Part shown: positions 37,553-50,900 of the stretch, piece after piece | Numbering within the stretch: position 1 is the stretch's first letter | Layout: the number at the start of each line of letters is the position of its first letter | NCBI GenBank assembly: GCA_021613535.1 | Contig: CP075494.1 | Span: 13,950,001 to 14,014,000, forward strand | DNA from: Adineta vaga | Taxonomy: Eukaryota > Rotifera | Reading direction: 5' to 3' | DNA length: 64,000 bases | Translations under genes and position numbers: made by a program | Notes under the pieces: generated by a model | Database searches by the model: none | The model's input: only the letters and a program-made list of their open reading frames with translations | Told to the model about the DNA's origin: nothing

Positions 37553-38077
37553 GTGAAATTTTATTAATCAAAAAAAAACAAAAACAAAGACAGGTTTTTA
37601 TTCAAATTGTCAATCTCTCTGGAAAAATCTTCGACTTTCTAGAAGAATCAAGAAGATTTCGTCTATGACACATATACCTTGCTTGGAAACATTACACAAG
37701 ATTTATTCGAATTCGAAGTATGCAATGTAACGTAATGTGTACATGAAGGAAGGAATGCAATAGAATAGGCAAAATATCTAACCAATTCAAAATCCTTTGC
37801 TCAACAGATGGCGTTAAACATAAGTTAAGATCAATTTATATTGAGAAATTGAAGAATTTAAGCTTGCATGAAGGAAAACAATATATTTCATGAAAATATT
37901 TTATCACTATATATGTAAGTATATCTATTCATTAATATGTCGATTTATGCGATAGATACGCATAAAAGAAGAAAAAGAAAAATTAAGAACTCAACGAACA
38001 TCGGTAATCATAATGACTTCATGTACTAAAAAATACGAAACACCGTATGAACGTTAGATAAATCACAGTAAAAAAGT
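37553..38077. other. Spacer between HSPBP1 and nuclear receptor genes
   Basis: No gene recognised; probably the HSPBP1 promoter and the receptor 3' UTR. Confidence 0.5.
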
Positions 38078-40001
38078 TCAAATGTGTGAATTGCGAGTTA
38101 ATGTTGTTGTTGTTGTATTCGAAAGAATCGATGGAAATGAATGAGTTGATGAGAATGAAGTAGAATTTAGTGGTGATCGATTTTCTTTTTGCAATTCATT
38201 TAAATGAGATGTGCCACTGATCAATGTTGAATTAAATCGTGATGATGATGATGATGATGATTGACTGAATTGATTATTCGTACTATTAGATGTTGTATTT
38301 GAGTATGGTGATGATGATACACGATTTTCATCTTCAACCATCTCGCATAAATTTACATTAGCTAATGTTGAACATAGTTTCTGAAGACCTAAATATCAAT
38401 AAATAATCTGAGATATGAATCAATTGATTCAGAAATCTTTACCTGTAAGTAGAGGAACCAATTGTTGAAACATACGTTGTCCAATAGCAAAACCAAACCG
38501 ATCATGTAAAAATCGACTGGTAATATCCATATAATTTTGATGAATTTTACTAAATTTTGTTATTTGTTCATCACTTGAATTCGTTTGAAATTTACTTGAA
38601 AATAGAAGAACTACCATAAGTAAAAGAAATAACGTATGATAATTTTCATCTGTACGTTTATCGTTAATTGATTGACAAATAGTAGATATTAAAGCACGAG
38701 CTAATATGAGAAAATCAGTATAAATTTTAGAACCATAAACATAAAATAAATATTTTGCATCATAAGGTTGATCAGCTATAGAATAAAACAAAACAAAAAG
38801 AAATGAATTTTACTTTCAATGGATAAACATGTTTTAAAACGATTACCTGTTGTATGATCAACAAATGTATCGTTTTCATTGTTATAAGTTAATGCACCAT
38901 GAAACATAAAAACTGGTAACATATTTTGAATTAAAATTGCCGTTTTTTCCTGTTGAGTTAATAGTTGAAATTCTGGTATAAGATTGAAAAAATTTAATAA
39001 ACGTAATGTTGTCATTTGTGTTAATTCTCGTGTTATATCTTTGATTAATGTTATTTTAACATCAAAATCTTCCATTTGAGAAATAATTGTGTTACGATGA
39101 AGAAATTTATTTGGTTGAGGATATTGTTGACAAATCGACTGATAACCATAGGATAATTGTCCGAGAAAACATTGTTGACGATCATAAAGTTTTTGATCGG
39201 GTGGAGAATGCATACTTAATAATGCAAATGGTATTGTTGAAGATTTCTATGAATAAAAAGAAAAGGAAGAATCACGATTACAAGTGATAGATAGATCTAT
39301 ACTAACAACAACTATATTGGAATTTGTTTGATTGAAATCATTTGTTGTTTGTTGTTGTGTAATCCTTTGTGCTTTTTGTTTTAATAAACGATTTCGTACG
39401 ACTTTTTCACGTTTTATAATTTTTTCTTCATCGGATAAAATCCAATCTTTACGCATTTCTAAAAAGAAATAATAACAAATCTCATGAGATGAAATTCCCG
39501 TTCTACATTTGACAAATATACTTACTGACTTGAAAACATTTCAATAATCGACAACGTTTACATCTTTTACGTGTTGCAACAGTAATGACACATTTTTCAT
39601 TATTTCGACAACGGAATTTCTCCTAAAAAAAATATCCTTTTCTTTTCGACAAATCAATTTCAATTCTTTTTCGATTATATACCATAGATTTCAAAGCATT
39701 TCGACGAAAGAATGCTTTACATGATTCACACGTAACTAAATTGAGCCACTTCAAAATAGACTTTCTTTAGAATAAATTATTCGTTCTTACTTTGATCAAA
39801 GTTATAACCATGTGCTTCTGCTCCACATACAAAACAGGGTGGAATATCTTTGGTACGTTTTGTTCCATTCGTCGTACTACTACTCGTACTACCTGAGCTC
39901 AAACGTGTTACATGAGTTCGTGAATATTGTTTATATTCAACATTATCATCATCATCATCATCATCAAGACTTGTCGATCGCTCATCAATTACATTGTTCA
40001 T
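38078..40001 (-). CDS. Nuclear receptor with HR96/DAF-12-type P-box
   Basis: About eight exons. After an acidic N-terminus with a seven-Asp run, the DNA-binding domain shows zinc finger 1 CFVCGAEAHGYNFDQVTCES then CKAFFRRNAL, and zinc finger 2 FRCRNNEKCVITVATRKRCK then RCRLLKCFQVKM. All eight zinc cysteines have canonical spacing. The P-box CESCKA, instead of the usual CEGCKG, is the hallmark of the NR1J group (HR96, DAF-12, NHR-8). A basic hinge precedes a ligand-binding domain including TQMTTLRLLNFFNLIPEFQL, IYTDFLILARALISTICQSI and MDITSRFLHDRFGFAIGQRM. The C-terminus after that is a Ser/Asn/Thr-rich tail of about 100 residues, so a canonical activation helix is not obvious. The likely role is a ligand-regulated transcription factor; NR1J members sense xenobiotics or sterols. 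The ligand is unknown. Confidence 0.82.
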
Positions 40002-42074
40002 TATAGATCAATATCTATCTGAAAGAAAATAGAAAAGCACATTGAATAAAGACCTTCAAGTGTGTATTTCGATAGCCCTGTTAGATATATTTTCAAATGG
40101 CGCACAATTATGTCTTTACCTTCGAAGAACGAAAATACAGGCTGATGATTTTGTTTTAAGTACATTGATTGAAAAAAAAGTCACACATAGATGGTAAATA
40201 AATAGAATTGGTAATAAGAGTATTTTATTCACTTCAGAGTCTTTATGATAAAGAATATATTTATAAAAAACTATAGAAATCATATTGTATATTCATTATT
40301 ATTGACTATTAATAAACATTCTATATCATGCTTCTCTGAATTCTATCAATTTCACCAATGATTTGTCAATGAAAGAAATTTATTCGCATATATATATATA
40401 TATATATAATCAAAATGACGTCAAATAAAAGAAGTCAAACATGTCAGTAAATATGGGCACGAGTGTGTATTTACTCGGATAAAAACGCAATGAGAAGGAA
40501 GAGAAAAGTTCTTAGTTTTATAATAAGCCTATTTTTATAAAAGAGGCAATGTACTTTCTCAAATGCAAATATTCAATGGCGCAATAAGATTTTTCTATTC
40601 TTTTATACTGAAAAATATCCTTGTTTGGAGAAAGTCTGCATGTATATACATAATATCGTACAATATTCAGGGCAAATATTGAATAGAGTACTTAAGCGTA
40701 CTAGTTATCTAAATAATCAGTTTCAAAGAGATTATAAATAACAAAAGATGTACTTTTATCTAAGTCATAGATAAACGAAGTATTTTTAAAAAATTTTTAT
40801 TTATAGAACAAAGTCAACATATTCTTATGTCGGTGCTTATCACATGAGTCAAAAACTATAGTTTTTCTCGATTACTTTTCGGGCTTATAAACTTCTTAAC
40901 TTATAATTAATATAAAAAAAACTTTGTACTCACATTATTGTCCTCATTTGTATTGCGCAGTACATAACTTTGTTTTCTTTCTCGATTTATCTCATAATAA
41001 AACACGGAAAGAACACATATGAAAAGTATTAGATAGATATTCTAATGTTCGATTTAAGAGGTCAAAAAAAAACAATACCTTAATTTGTAAAATTTATTAG
41101 ACCAAAAAATGTTAAGATAAATTTTATCTTAGAGGAAGCATCATTTGCTTTTGTATACTAATTAGTTCTTCAATGAAATAATTTGATTCACGAATGAGTA
41201 TTTTGACGAATTATATTGTTACAAAATAATTTTATGTTTTACCTTGAATAACGCGTGATAAATTATGTAATTTTATATCATTGTTGATTAAACGTGAGAA
41301 GTTTTATATATCTAAAAATAGAATAAAAACAAATTCAGGTCTTGATAAATGTAATATAATCATAGACAATAAAAAATACGTTTTTTATGATTCTGTTGTA
41401 CCCAATAATACGCTATAAGTGCATTATATATATATACATATATATACATATATGTCTAAGTGACCCCTTTTCGTTCGGTTCTTTTCAAATATGTGTCTAT
41501 GTCTTTTATGCGAATGAACGTTATGTCCGTTCTGCTTATGAAAGATGAACTAGTTATAGAATGAAGAAGAAAATTGTCCTTATTTGTGTTATATAAAATA
41601 TTGCGCAGTTCACATGCATTACAAAACATCTGAATATAATGAAAGCACATTAGATCATTTCAACTATAAAGTCGTTGTTAATTTACCTTGATGAACTGTT
41701 AGATAACACATGAACGTTCTTAAGTTCTCCAATTCGAATTTATAAAATGCATTTCACTACCTACACTATTAGTTTCGATTATTATTAAATTGAGAAAATG
41801 AATAAAACTGATTTTGCTCACTTTTCAGACGTCTATTTGAATTGTCTTGCATATGAATAATTATTTTGCGTCAAATATTTATTGACATGACTAGTGTACC
41901 TACCTACGCAGTTTTATTCGATAAAAAAAGTACACCAATGAAAATGATCACTTAGCGTCATCTAAACATCAATGCTAAAGGTATGTGCTTAGCAACAGAA
42001 TATGCGAATGGTTTGATTAAGTATTTATTTTTTCTTACGATAAGAATTGGTTTCTTCGTAAGCAAAGAAAGAAA
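40002..42074. other. Intergenic region, AT-rich
   Basis: No gene recognised. Contains (TA)n at about 40389-40408 and TATA/CATATA runs at 41425-41455. Presumably the promoter regions of the flanking divergent genes. Confidence 0.5.
40389..40408. repeat. (TA)n microsatellite
   Basis: About ten TA units in the intergenic region upstream of the nuclear receptor gene. A related TATA/CATA tract lies at 41425-41455. Confidence 0.85.
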
Positions 42075-43323
42075 ATGTCATTCGAATATACTAAAAAACA
42101 AATCGAAGGACTTCGAAAAATTCAAAAACTATGGCGTCGTTATGTGGTACAGTAATATCTAAATCAATTTTATTCATTTTTCGTTTGTCTTTAAGGATAT
42201 TCAAGTCTTTCGTTTTTATCGTGACTTAATTCATTTTCATAATAATGGTGATCCACAAATTCTCATGCGAACAATTAATCCAACAGAATCGAAATATATC
42301 GATCCAGCAGCGGGCATTCGTATACGTTTTCGTCTAGCTGGTGATCGTTTTCCGCCGACAATTTATTATAAAATTTATACAAATCGTCCCATACAAGATC
42401 TCGGTGCCAATGCTCCGCGAGATTATACTCGACCATATTTAAAACTTCCCTGTGCAGTTGATTCAAATAATAAATTAAATCGTTTTCCAAAACAAGGTTT
42501 GTTCTTTTTTTTCTCTTCGCTGAAAATTGAGTTTGACTTTTCATTACTTTCTATTCAGATCAAGAAGGATGGTATCGTCGAATAGAAAATAATGGTTGGC
42601 GACCTGTTGCATATACACATTTATTACAAGCAAATATGGATCAATATTATAGTTCGAGTGAATATCAAAAAACAATTTCATTTCCACCTTCCAAAGTATA
42701 AAGAAATGTCTTGTATTTCTTATAACAAATACTATTTCTATTCTGTTAGTAGATGCAACGACGACAAGATGTTGAACGAAAACGAAAAGAAAAGAAACTA
42801 CAATGGTTACAGAAAATGTATAAAACTGGAATGATTGACGAAGATAACGATCAAACAGATAATGAAATGTCACGACTTATTAATGATACAACAAATAGTA
42901 TATTAAAAATATATCATACATATGGTCCCGATGCTGTACAAGATTGGGAAGTAAATGAATTACTTGAATGGACACATAATCTTAATTATGATGAATATTT
43001 AACTGATTGGAGAACTATTGGAACAAGTGCTCCATCGAATATCTTTTATGGTATGTCATTGAATTACTATTTTGATAGTGAGACATATTTTGTTTTTAAT
43101 TGAATTAGATCATTTGAAATCATCTCATCGAAATCGTGATATCGATGATCGAACTAATTCATCATTAACAGAATCACGACATGTTTCTGTTCAAGTTAAT
43201 GTTCCAACTGTTCATTCTGTACGTGTCTTCCCAACTGAGGATAGTGAAGCAAGTTTAGAACGTACAACAACAACAGCATATTCTCAACCAATTAGTGAGC
43301 ATGAAGATATTCATTTGAAATAG
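42075..43323 (+). CDS. MFI/C11orf65-like protein with IQ motif
   Basis: About five exons. The start MSFEYTKKQIEGLRKIQKLW followed by RRYVDIQVFRFYRDLI contains an IQ-like calmodulin-binding segment (IQKLWRRY). A conserved-looking block follows: INPTESKYIDPAAGIRIRFR then LAGDRFPPTIYYKIYTNRPI and NAPRDYTRPY. This resembles the vertebrate C11orf65 protein (named MFI, reported as an inhibitor of mitochondrial fission) as I remember it. A charged helix (RRQDVERKRKEKKLQWLQKM) and an aromatic block EWTHNLNYDEYLTDWRTIGT come next, then an unstructured tail. It has no signal peptide or membrane segment. The function in this organism is unknown. Its stop converges on the fuseless-like gene, 112 bp away. 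Confidence 0.68.
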
Positions 43324-43435
43324 ATAAAAACATTCTTGTAGATATATTTGTATTGATATAAACAAAAAAGAAATGATGATGATGAAAAAAAAACCAAACA
43401 TCTAACAATCTTGTCATTTATTTTGTTTTGTTTTA

Positions 43436-44768
43436 TTACAGAAATGGATTTGAATACGGTTCGTCAGTGGTAGTTTTACTTGAGTTCAAATGTTTTCTAT
43501 CATTGAATAAGTGAATTAAATAACAATTTGGATAATGAGGAAATAGATCATATTGATCGTACATATGTGACATAGGACCATTGATAGACGAAGCAGTTTT
43601 TATAAGACTTAAGATAAGAAATGATATTGACATGCAGAGTATATAGAATAAATAGGGAGATTTCAATGCTAACGGGATTGTCACAACATAAGTATCGAAT
43701 AATAACCAGAAACCACGCCAGAGGAGAACGCAAGCGAAGAAAGCAGCAAGATGACGAATGTTGCGTATTAACGAAGGATAATTTAAATAGAAGAATGTTG
43801 GTAATGAACAAATTTTATCCGAACATGATTGAGTATACATAAGAAGAAAGTATAAAGGATAACCAAAACAAAGACTTAAACCAGCTGACTTAAAAGGATC
43901 GTTAGGATAAAGAAAAACATCGAGTAATGTATAAGAACCACGCCATGCTAGAATAGATAGAAGTGACATAATGAATTCATAGAAAATATAATTAAGAAAA
44001 TGAGCAAGACGTTCACTAATCTAGAAATAAAGAGAAATAGATTGATTTTTAGACATGAAAATCAATTACTTTTTCAGTTTGAAATGGTGTTCCAATTCGA
44101 ATATTATATTCAATTGAATCATAACTCAGTATAAACGGAGCACACACTAGATCACACGGATGTCCCATAGTTATAATAACAGCTAGAATAGCAGCAATAC
44201 TAACTATAAGCATTAATAACCAATCACCTGACGTATAACGATCCCATAATGTCCACATTGATACCCATTGAATAATATAAGTTGATGAAGTCATTAACGT
44301 ATGAAGTTGTAAGATGATAGCAATGAATAGTTTCGATTTTTGTTTATGAAGAAAATCGTAGAGACGATCTTGACTTAAGTAGACAGCGAGAAAGATGCAT
44401 TGAGCCAAAACATAGAGTAATGGTAAGACAATCCAATGTTTACCAGTAGGAGTAAGAAGCCATTCAACCATAAAATTCCATCCAGCTTGCCAGAATAGTA
44501 TTAATAGTGGGAAAACGAGAAGTCCAGCAACGAGTGGTTGAAATATAAAGAATAATATAGATTTCGTACGAATTTCAATAGTAGGTTCGTCATCATCATC
44601 GGATGGTATGGGAGTTTCATTGGATGCATCAGTAAATTTTCTTATAGGAATAAATCGATCGATTAAGGAGATTGTTAATTCTGTATTCGTTCGTAGACGA
44701 GTTTCGAAAAGTGATTGTGCACGTGGACGAAAACGATCATTACAACTTGTTGATTCGTTCATCAGCAA
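43436..44768 (-). CDS. Fuseless-like multi-pass membrane protein
   Basis: Two exons (44768 to about 44070, and about 44020 to 43436), roughly 415 residues. A cytoplasmic N-terminus of about 70 residues with an acidic DDDDE stretch precedes about eight membrane helices, such as ILFFIFQPLVAGLLVFPLLI, WIVLPLLYVLAQCIFLAVYL and WLLMLIVSIAAILAVIITMG. The second half contains two similar blocks, ILAWRGSYTLLDVFLYP and VLLWRGFWLLFDTYVV. A WRG-aromatic-LLD motif repeated within an eight-helix protein is what I associate with the fuseless family; the Drosophila protein organises presynaptic calcium channels. The assignment is from memory of motif and topology and should be treated as tentative. Confidence 0.6.
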
Positions 44769-45245
44769 ATATCACGACACGAAATTTGTCTATACGAAAA
44801 CACAATCTTAATGTCGAAGTATAATATTTTCAAACTACTTACAACTTCGATGGCTGTCTATTGAAAAATGCGCAGTTAGCTCTTATCTTGATTATATTAT
44901 TCAAACAAGTCAATGATGATGATGATGATGATGATGTTGTTGTTGTTCGACTGTAATTTGTTTTCTGTGCACGAATACACGCAGCAATATTGATTTTTTT
45001 CCTACTGCTTCAGTAATGAAGTAACTAAATGTGTAGAACAGAAGAGAAAAAAAAAGAAAGGTAGTCGCTTTTAGGTCGCGGCCATAGACGACAAAAAAAG
45101 GATATTTTATAAAATAAAAAAATACAAAAAGAAAGAAAAGAAAGCTTAGAAATACAACTATGATTGTTATGCAAAAGAGTAAAAGATCAAAATATGTATA
45201 AATAAATATTAGTTAGACGTGTTGTAACATTGTAGATTTTCTAAA
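44769..45245. other. Probable divergent promoter region
   Basis: Lies between the starts of the fuseless-like gene (-) and CCDC96 (+). Contains a (GAT)n(GTT)n run at 44912-44947. No gene recognised. Confidence 0.5.
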
Positions 45246-47859
45246 ATGCATCAACCACCAACGATTCTCGAGGGTGATGAAGAAACTGAAGGAGTTGGAC
45301 AAGTTGGTGAAGGAACACATTTTCCACATACAGGTGCTCATCAAGTACCACCAATGCATGATTCAATGGCAACTGCTGGAGAATTACAGCCACGTGAAGA
45401 CGAAGGCATTGGCTATGGAGAAACACCACAATTACAAAATGAAATAATTGCTGTTAGTGGTGATACACCGACGGAAGCATCACAACAAGCAGAATATAAA
45501 CAACCGTCATCCGTTGAACATCCTATTATTGAAGACGGAGCAAAAGAAGGTACACCCATGGATCCGGATGCAGAACGTGAAATTCAAGAACGATCGGAAG
45601 ATCATGATGGTTTAACAAGCATGGCAGAAGATGAAATTGAGAAACCTTTGGAAACAAATATTCAATCACCCATACCAGAAGAACCATCGGATACATCTCC
45701 ACGTATGTCAAAAGCGGCTCAATTAGATGATACAATACCTGTTCGTATGCTTATGATATTTTAATCATTATTTTTTTCTCTGAATATGTTTAGACTACAC
45801 CGGATAAACAACGTCTATCAGCTCGAAGTCAAAAAGATGTGTATGTATTCGAATATATAGATACAAAAGAGATATTCCCTTTCTCTGAATATTTAGAGAA
45901 TTTAAAGATATAGATGAGGATGAAGAACTTCATGACTTAATTCCTGCTGAACCAGAAATACAAATAAATCGTGAAGAACTTCTTGCTCATTATCAAGTTT
46001 GTTCATATCAATCTGACGATTAGAAAAAAAGATCTATTCTTTCGTTTTTATAAAAAGGCTGCAGAAGTTGAACGTGATCGTCTTCGAAGCATCAATGTTG
46101 CCTTACAACAACGTTTAGCTGAATATTTACAAAAACGCAAAGTATTTCTTCAAAACAATGTGCATTCTTATTCAATCATGTTGAATTCTATAGGGTACTG
46201 AAGATGCACCAGCTGTAGCTCATGGTGTTGAACGTACAACTGCTGAACAACAGCAACGTTATGAAAAATATCTTAGTGAAATTGAAACTTTACAAGAACG
46301 CATAAAACATGATCAGATTGAGTATGAAAAACAACGTCTAGAATATGAAGAACAAATTCAAGAGAAAAAAGAACATGTTGACGAATTAAAAACGGATTAT
46401 GTTCGATTAGTTAAACAAATTGCATCAAAAGCTGTTTTCACTCGTAGTGGAAAATCCATTTCCAATCAGGTATGAATATACAATAGAAAAACTGTAGACC
46501 TTTGTCTATTTCATTTTATCCATATAATAATATAATTTAAATAATACAGGATTGGCGTACACCGCCTAGAAATTTTCCTCTTGTATGTATAGTTCTTCTC
46601 ACTTTATTCCTATTATTATTCTTCTAGTTCATTGCAGTGCTTCATTCTTTCGATCGATACTAATTTTCAATAGTTTAATTCAATATTTCTCTTTTTTAGG
46701 AAGTGGAAAATTATTTGACATTATTACGTGAAAAAGAAGAAGAATTGATTAAAGTAATGAAAAATAAAATTGAATAAAAAAATCAATGAAATGATGTTCT
46801 CTTTCGTTTAGACGCGACATGAGAATATTCGTTTGAAAAATCAATTAAAAAAACGTGAAATGCAATTAAAATCGAAAGAAGAACTATCGGAAGGATTACA
46901 TATGATAGATTTCGAACAATTGAAAATTGAAAATCAAACTTATAGTGAAAAAATTGAAGAACGAAACGAAGTAAATTGATGATCTTCTTATCCAATTGAT
47001 AAAATCATTTCTTTCTTCTCCTAAAGGAATTAAATAAACTTAAGAAGAAAATCGGTACAACAGTTCAAATTCTTAGTCATATCAAAGAAAAACTTAATTA
47101 TGTTGGTCAACAACGTGCTAAAGCCGAAAGTATTCTTCAACAGACTGAATCTGAAGTAAAACAGGTACGAATTTATAATCAATTTCTTTTCAACAAATAT
47201 TTTTCTTCTACTTCCTTTGGACAATATTTGTATGTAACAAATACTCGATTTGCAATGTCATACATTTTTCAAAGACATTTTCATTAGGTGCAAGATTACA
47301 ATTGAACTATCGAAATTAATGTCAAATAATTCAAGAGAAAATGATTTGATTTTTCTCGAGATATATATCGATCTGCCCTTTTTGCTTAATCTTTTTCGAA
47401 AATTATTATTCATATATCGATGTACTTTGACATTTCATGTATTTCGTTATCAGAGAGTTAAACAAACTTCATTTAGTTTCTTATTTAACTGTTAAAACAG
47501 CTGATCGTATTCTCAGTACTGATTGATACAGAAAAATGAATGATAAAAATAAGTTTTATTGACTTTTCTATTCATTTTTATTCTACTTCGTGATAGAAAA
47601 TTTGTTTTTGTTTTTGCTATAGAAACGTGATGAATTAGCAACGATAAAACGTCGTCGTGATCGTTTACGACAAGATAATCAAACATTAAAACAAAGTTCT
47701 GGTCTGATTGGTAATGAACTTTTACTTCGTGATTACGAAGAACGTTATGATGACATCGAAAAATGTAGTGAAAAACTGGAAAATTTGAAAAAACGTCATG
47801 CTGAAATTACATTAACGTGTAAAGTATTAAAGAAGAAAATCTCCAAAGTTCAATCATAG
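45246..47859 (+). CDS. CFAP184: CCDC96/CFAP184, ciliary coiled-coil protein
   Basis: About nine exons. An acidic, Pro/Glu-rich N-terminal third (MHQPPTILEGDEETEGVGQV and onward) precedes a long coiled coil from about KAAEVERDRLRSINVALQQR to the end. The C-terminal blocks HENIRLKNQLKKREMQLKSK, EELSEGLHMIDFEQLKIENQ, TYSEKIEERNEELNKLKKKI and GLIGNELLLRDYEERYDDIE match the conserved CCDC96 domain closely. CCDC96/CFAP184 works with CCDC113 at centriolar satellites and at the base of radial spoke 3 in the axoneme. One intron (47165-47622, 458 bp) is about eight times longer than the others. It converges on SREBP, with 131 bp between stops. Confidence 0.9.
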
Positions 47860-47990
47860 ATTTATATATATATATATTTTAAACATACAAATAAAACGCA
47901 GCCTTTTTTTCTTCTTCTTTTAATACAATAATTCATACTTAAAACAAAACGAGAATTTGTGTTTTTTTTTTATACAAGTTTTTAAAATAT

Positions 47991-50900
47991 TCAAAGGGTC
48001 AAATATGGCTGACGAATTAATGCTAAACATTGTTGTCGTAAACGATGAAGATCGTTATTTTTATTGATTGAATTTGTCGAAAGATTAGCTGCATGTTGAA
48101 GAATATTTCGATAATGATAAATTGTTGATGGTAAGAAATGACAGAATAATAAAAGTGCCGATATAGTATCAAGATTTGGAAATTCTAAGAATGAAATATG
48201 GTTATGAAAAATGTTATTTATGGGAAATTTTTACCTTCGTTTGTTGAATGTGGTTGTTTAAGAGCACGTTCAAATAATGTTTGAGTACTTAATGGATTCA
48301 AACCGGAGGATACACGAAAGATTGATTCGAATAGATAAAGCTAAAAAGAAATTATCAATAATTGAAGATTAATTAATATTATTAAGTTTTACTCTTTCTT
48401 TCGGTAATTTCATCATTCGATTTAATTGTCGATAGTTATCTAATTCTTGTTGAAAATCTTGAAGATAAGGAATTTGTTTATCATTTATTGACATTGTACT
48501 TGTTAAAAGACGAAGACGTAATGCAAGAATACCATCAAGTATCAACGTATTAATTGCCTAAGAATGAAAAAAAAAGGGGCATCAGCTCAAAATTTCAAAT
48601 ATCAAATCAATGAACATACCAAATCTAAATTTTCATCATTATCATCATCATTATTATTATTATAAATAGAATTTTCAATTATTGATGTAATTAATCGACT
48701 TGATTGACCAAGTTGTTCTAATAATGATATTCGAGTAGTATTAGATTGATCATCATCATCATTTAATACCAAAAGAATACTATGAATCGTTTCAATAACC
48801 AATATAAAGTGTTCACTAAACACAAAAAAAGGAAAATCTCGAAGTTATTAGTTTTTTTTTGTGACTTACTCAGCAATATCCGTTGATCGTGCCATTTGAT
48901 AAATTGATTGGTTTGTTTCTCCACTTTGTCGAAGAACATCACTGGATGTGACATTATCAATTGATAATTTATCATTTGAAATACAACGTAGTACTTGTAA
49001 ACTATGTTGCCACCAAGAAAATTGATCAAGATCATGTTCATTTTTAATTATAGTTTGTTGTTGTTGATGAGATGGATTATCATCTTGTAATAAAAGTTGA
49101 TTATGAATATTATCATAGAGAAGATATTCTAAATATTGTAAACGTATCGATTGAAGAAAATTTGTTTGTTTAATTGAAATTGATTTTTTATCAAAAAGAA
49201 ATTGATTTAAACGATCGACATCCACTAACCAAATATCATTCATATCAATAATATAGAAACATTTTAAAATATATGGGATAAAAATTTCAAATAGACCACC
49301 TAATTTCTTCAATGTTAATGCCGAAAGAAGATAAATTTCATTATGTTTTTTCACATCTAATTTCTTTCCTGCATTCATCGATGTATTGATTGTGGAAAGA
49401 AATAGATTGACAAGTGATAATGAAGATGAAGATGAATGATATTCAATTTTCCATAATTGTAAAAGACAATCATTCAATTCTCGATTATAATCACGTGTAT
49501 CAATTGATTTTGTCCATCCAGACCAGAATATTAACCAACGACCAAGAAAGATTAAATTGACACAAAAACGTGTCATTTGCCATGTTATAGACGAAAGATA
49601 ATACAAGAGAGTATTATCAATCGTAACATATAATTTTTCACAGCATTGACGATAATATAATCGTGCTTCATTTAATTGATTCTAAAATAGAGAGAGACGC
49701 TTTTGAGTGCAGTTCTTTCGAAGCGAAAATGTGGAACTCATATAGTTTGTCTATAGTAGAGGGAGGCGGAGGAGGGAGTAAAATTTTAAAACTAACAGTC
49801 AACTATTTTCTTCGAAAAACAGATTTGTTTTAAAATTCTTTGTATAAAAACTATTTAGACTATTTGATAAACAATAAGACGGAAAGGAATGTCTTACTTC
49901 TGCTAAAAGTTGATCTGCTTTTTTCTTATAAACATAATATTCATGCATTTCCGATTCCGGTACAATCGGTTCACCATAAACAAATAATTTTACTAAACAA
50001 ACAAGACATATACCAAAATTTAACATCCATGCTACTAATTGTCGCCATGATGTACTCAAAAATGCTAAAAAGAAACAAGAATGAATTTGAAAAAGAAATT
50101 CTTCGAATAGAAAGATTTTACTTGACGAATGAAGATTTTCATTATTTGTTGCTGATTGTAATGTTCGTGAACCAACACTTGATTGCATTTCAGTTGGATC
50201 ATTTGAATCCGATGCATGAATTAGATTTAAGAGATAATTGAATGGATTAGTAATGAGAACACATAACATAAAACAACATAGAACTAATCGAGATCCATTG
50301 ACCATGCCTTGTTTACTTGTTGTACGTTTTTGTCCTGGAGAAAACGAAAGATGAAATGGATTGGATGAGAAAGAAAATTTTCAACGTACGTTTCGGAATT
50401 GGACTGTACGCTTCGTCACTTGAATTAAGACTTGATTCACTTGCATCACTATGAGATGACGGTGGTGTTGTAGGATTTTTAACTAATGGATTTCGTTCCG
50501 ATGAATTTATTTGATTATTAGTCGAAATATCAACATCTATAATTGAGAAAATAGTATTTCATTGTTTGTTTGATCTTAATTAAATTTCTATGTTAACTTA
50601 CTAGTTAAATTTAATCGTTTGAGAATGATTTTTAATGTATTATTTTCTTCTTCTAATCGTCGATTTGTTGATTGAAGTTGTCGAATATATTCAATTGTTC
50701 GTCGAAGTACACCAGATTTTTGTACCTAAACGAAAACGAAAAAAAAAATTCATAACTTTTGTATTAATATCAATACAATACTCTTACTTTTTCATCATTA
50801 TCAGCCACGATTTCTTTCAATTCAAGTATTCGTTCGTTAATGCTCGATCGATATCTCTTTTCAATTGCATTGTGCGATGATTTTCGTCGTACACGACCAC

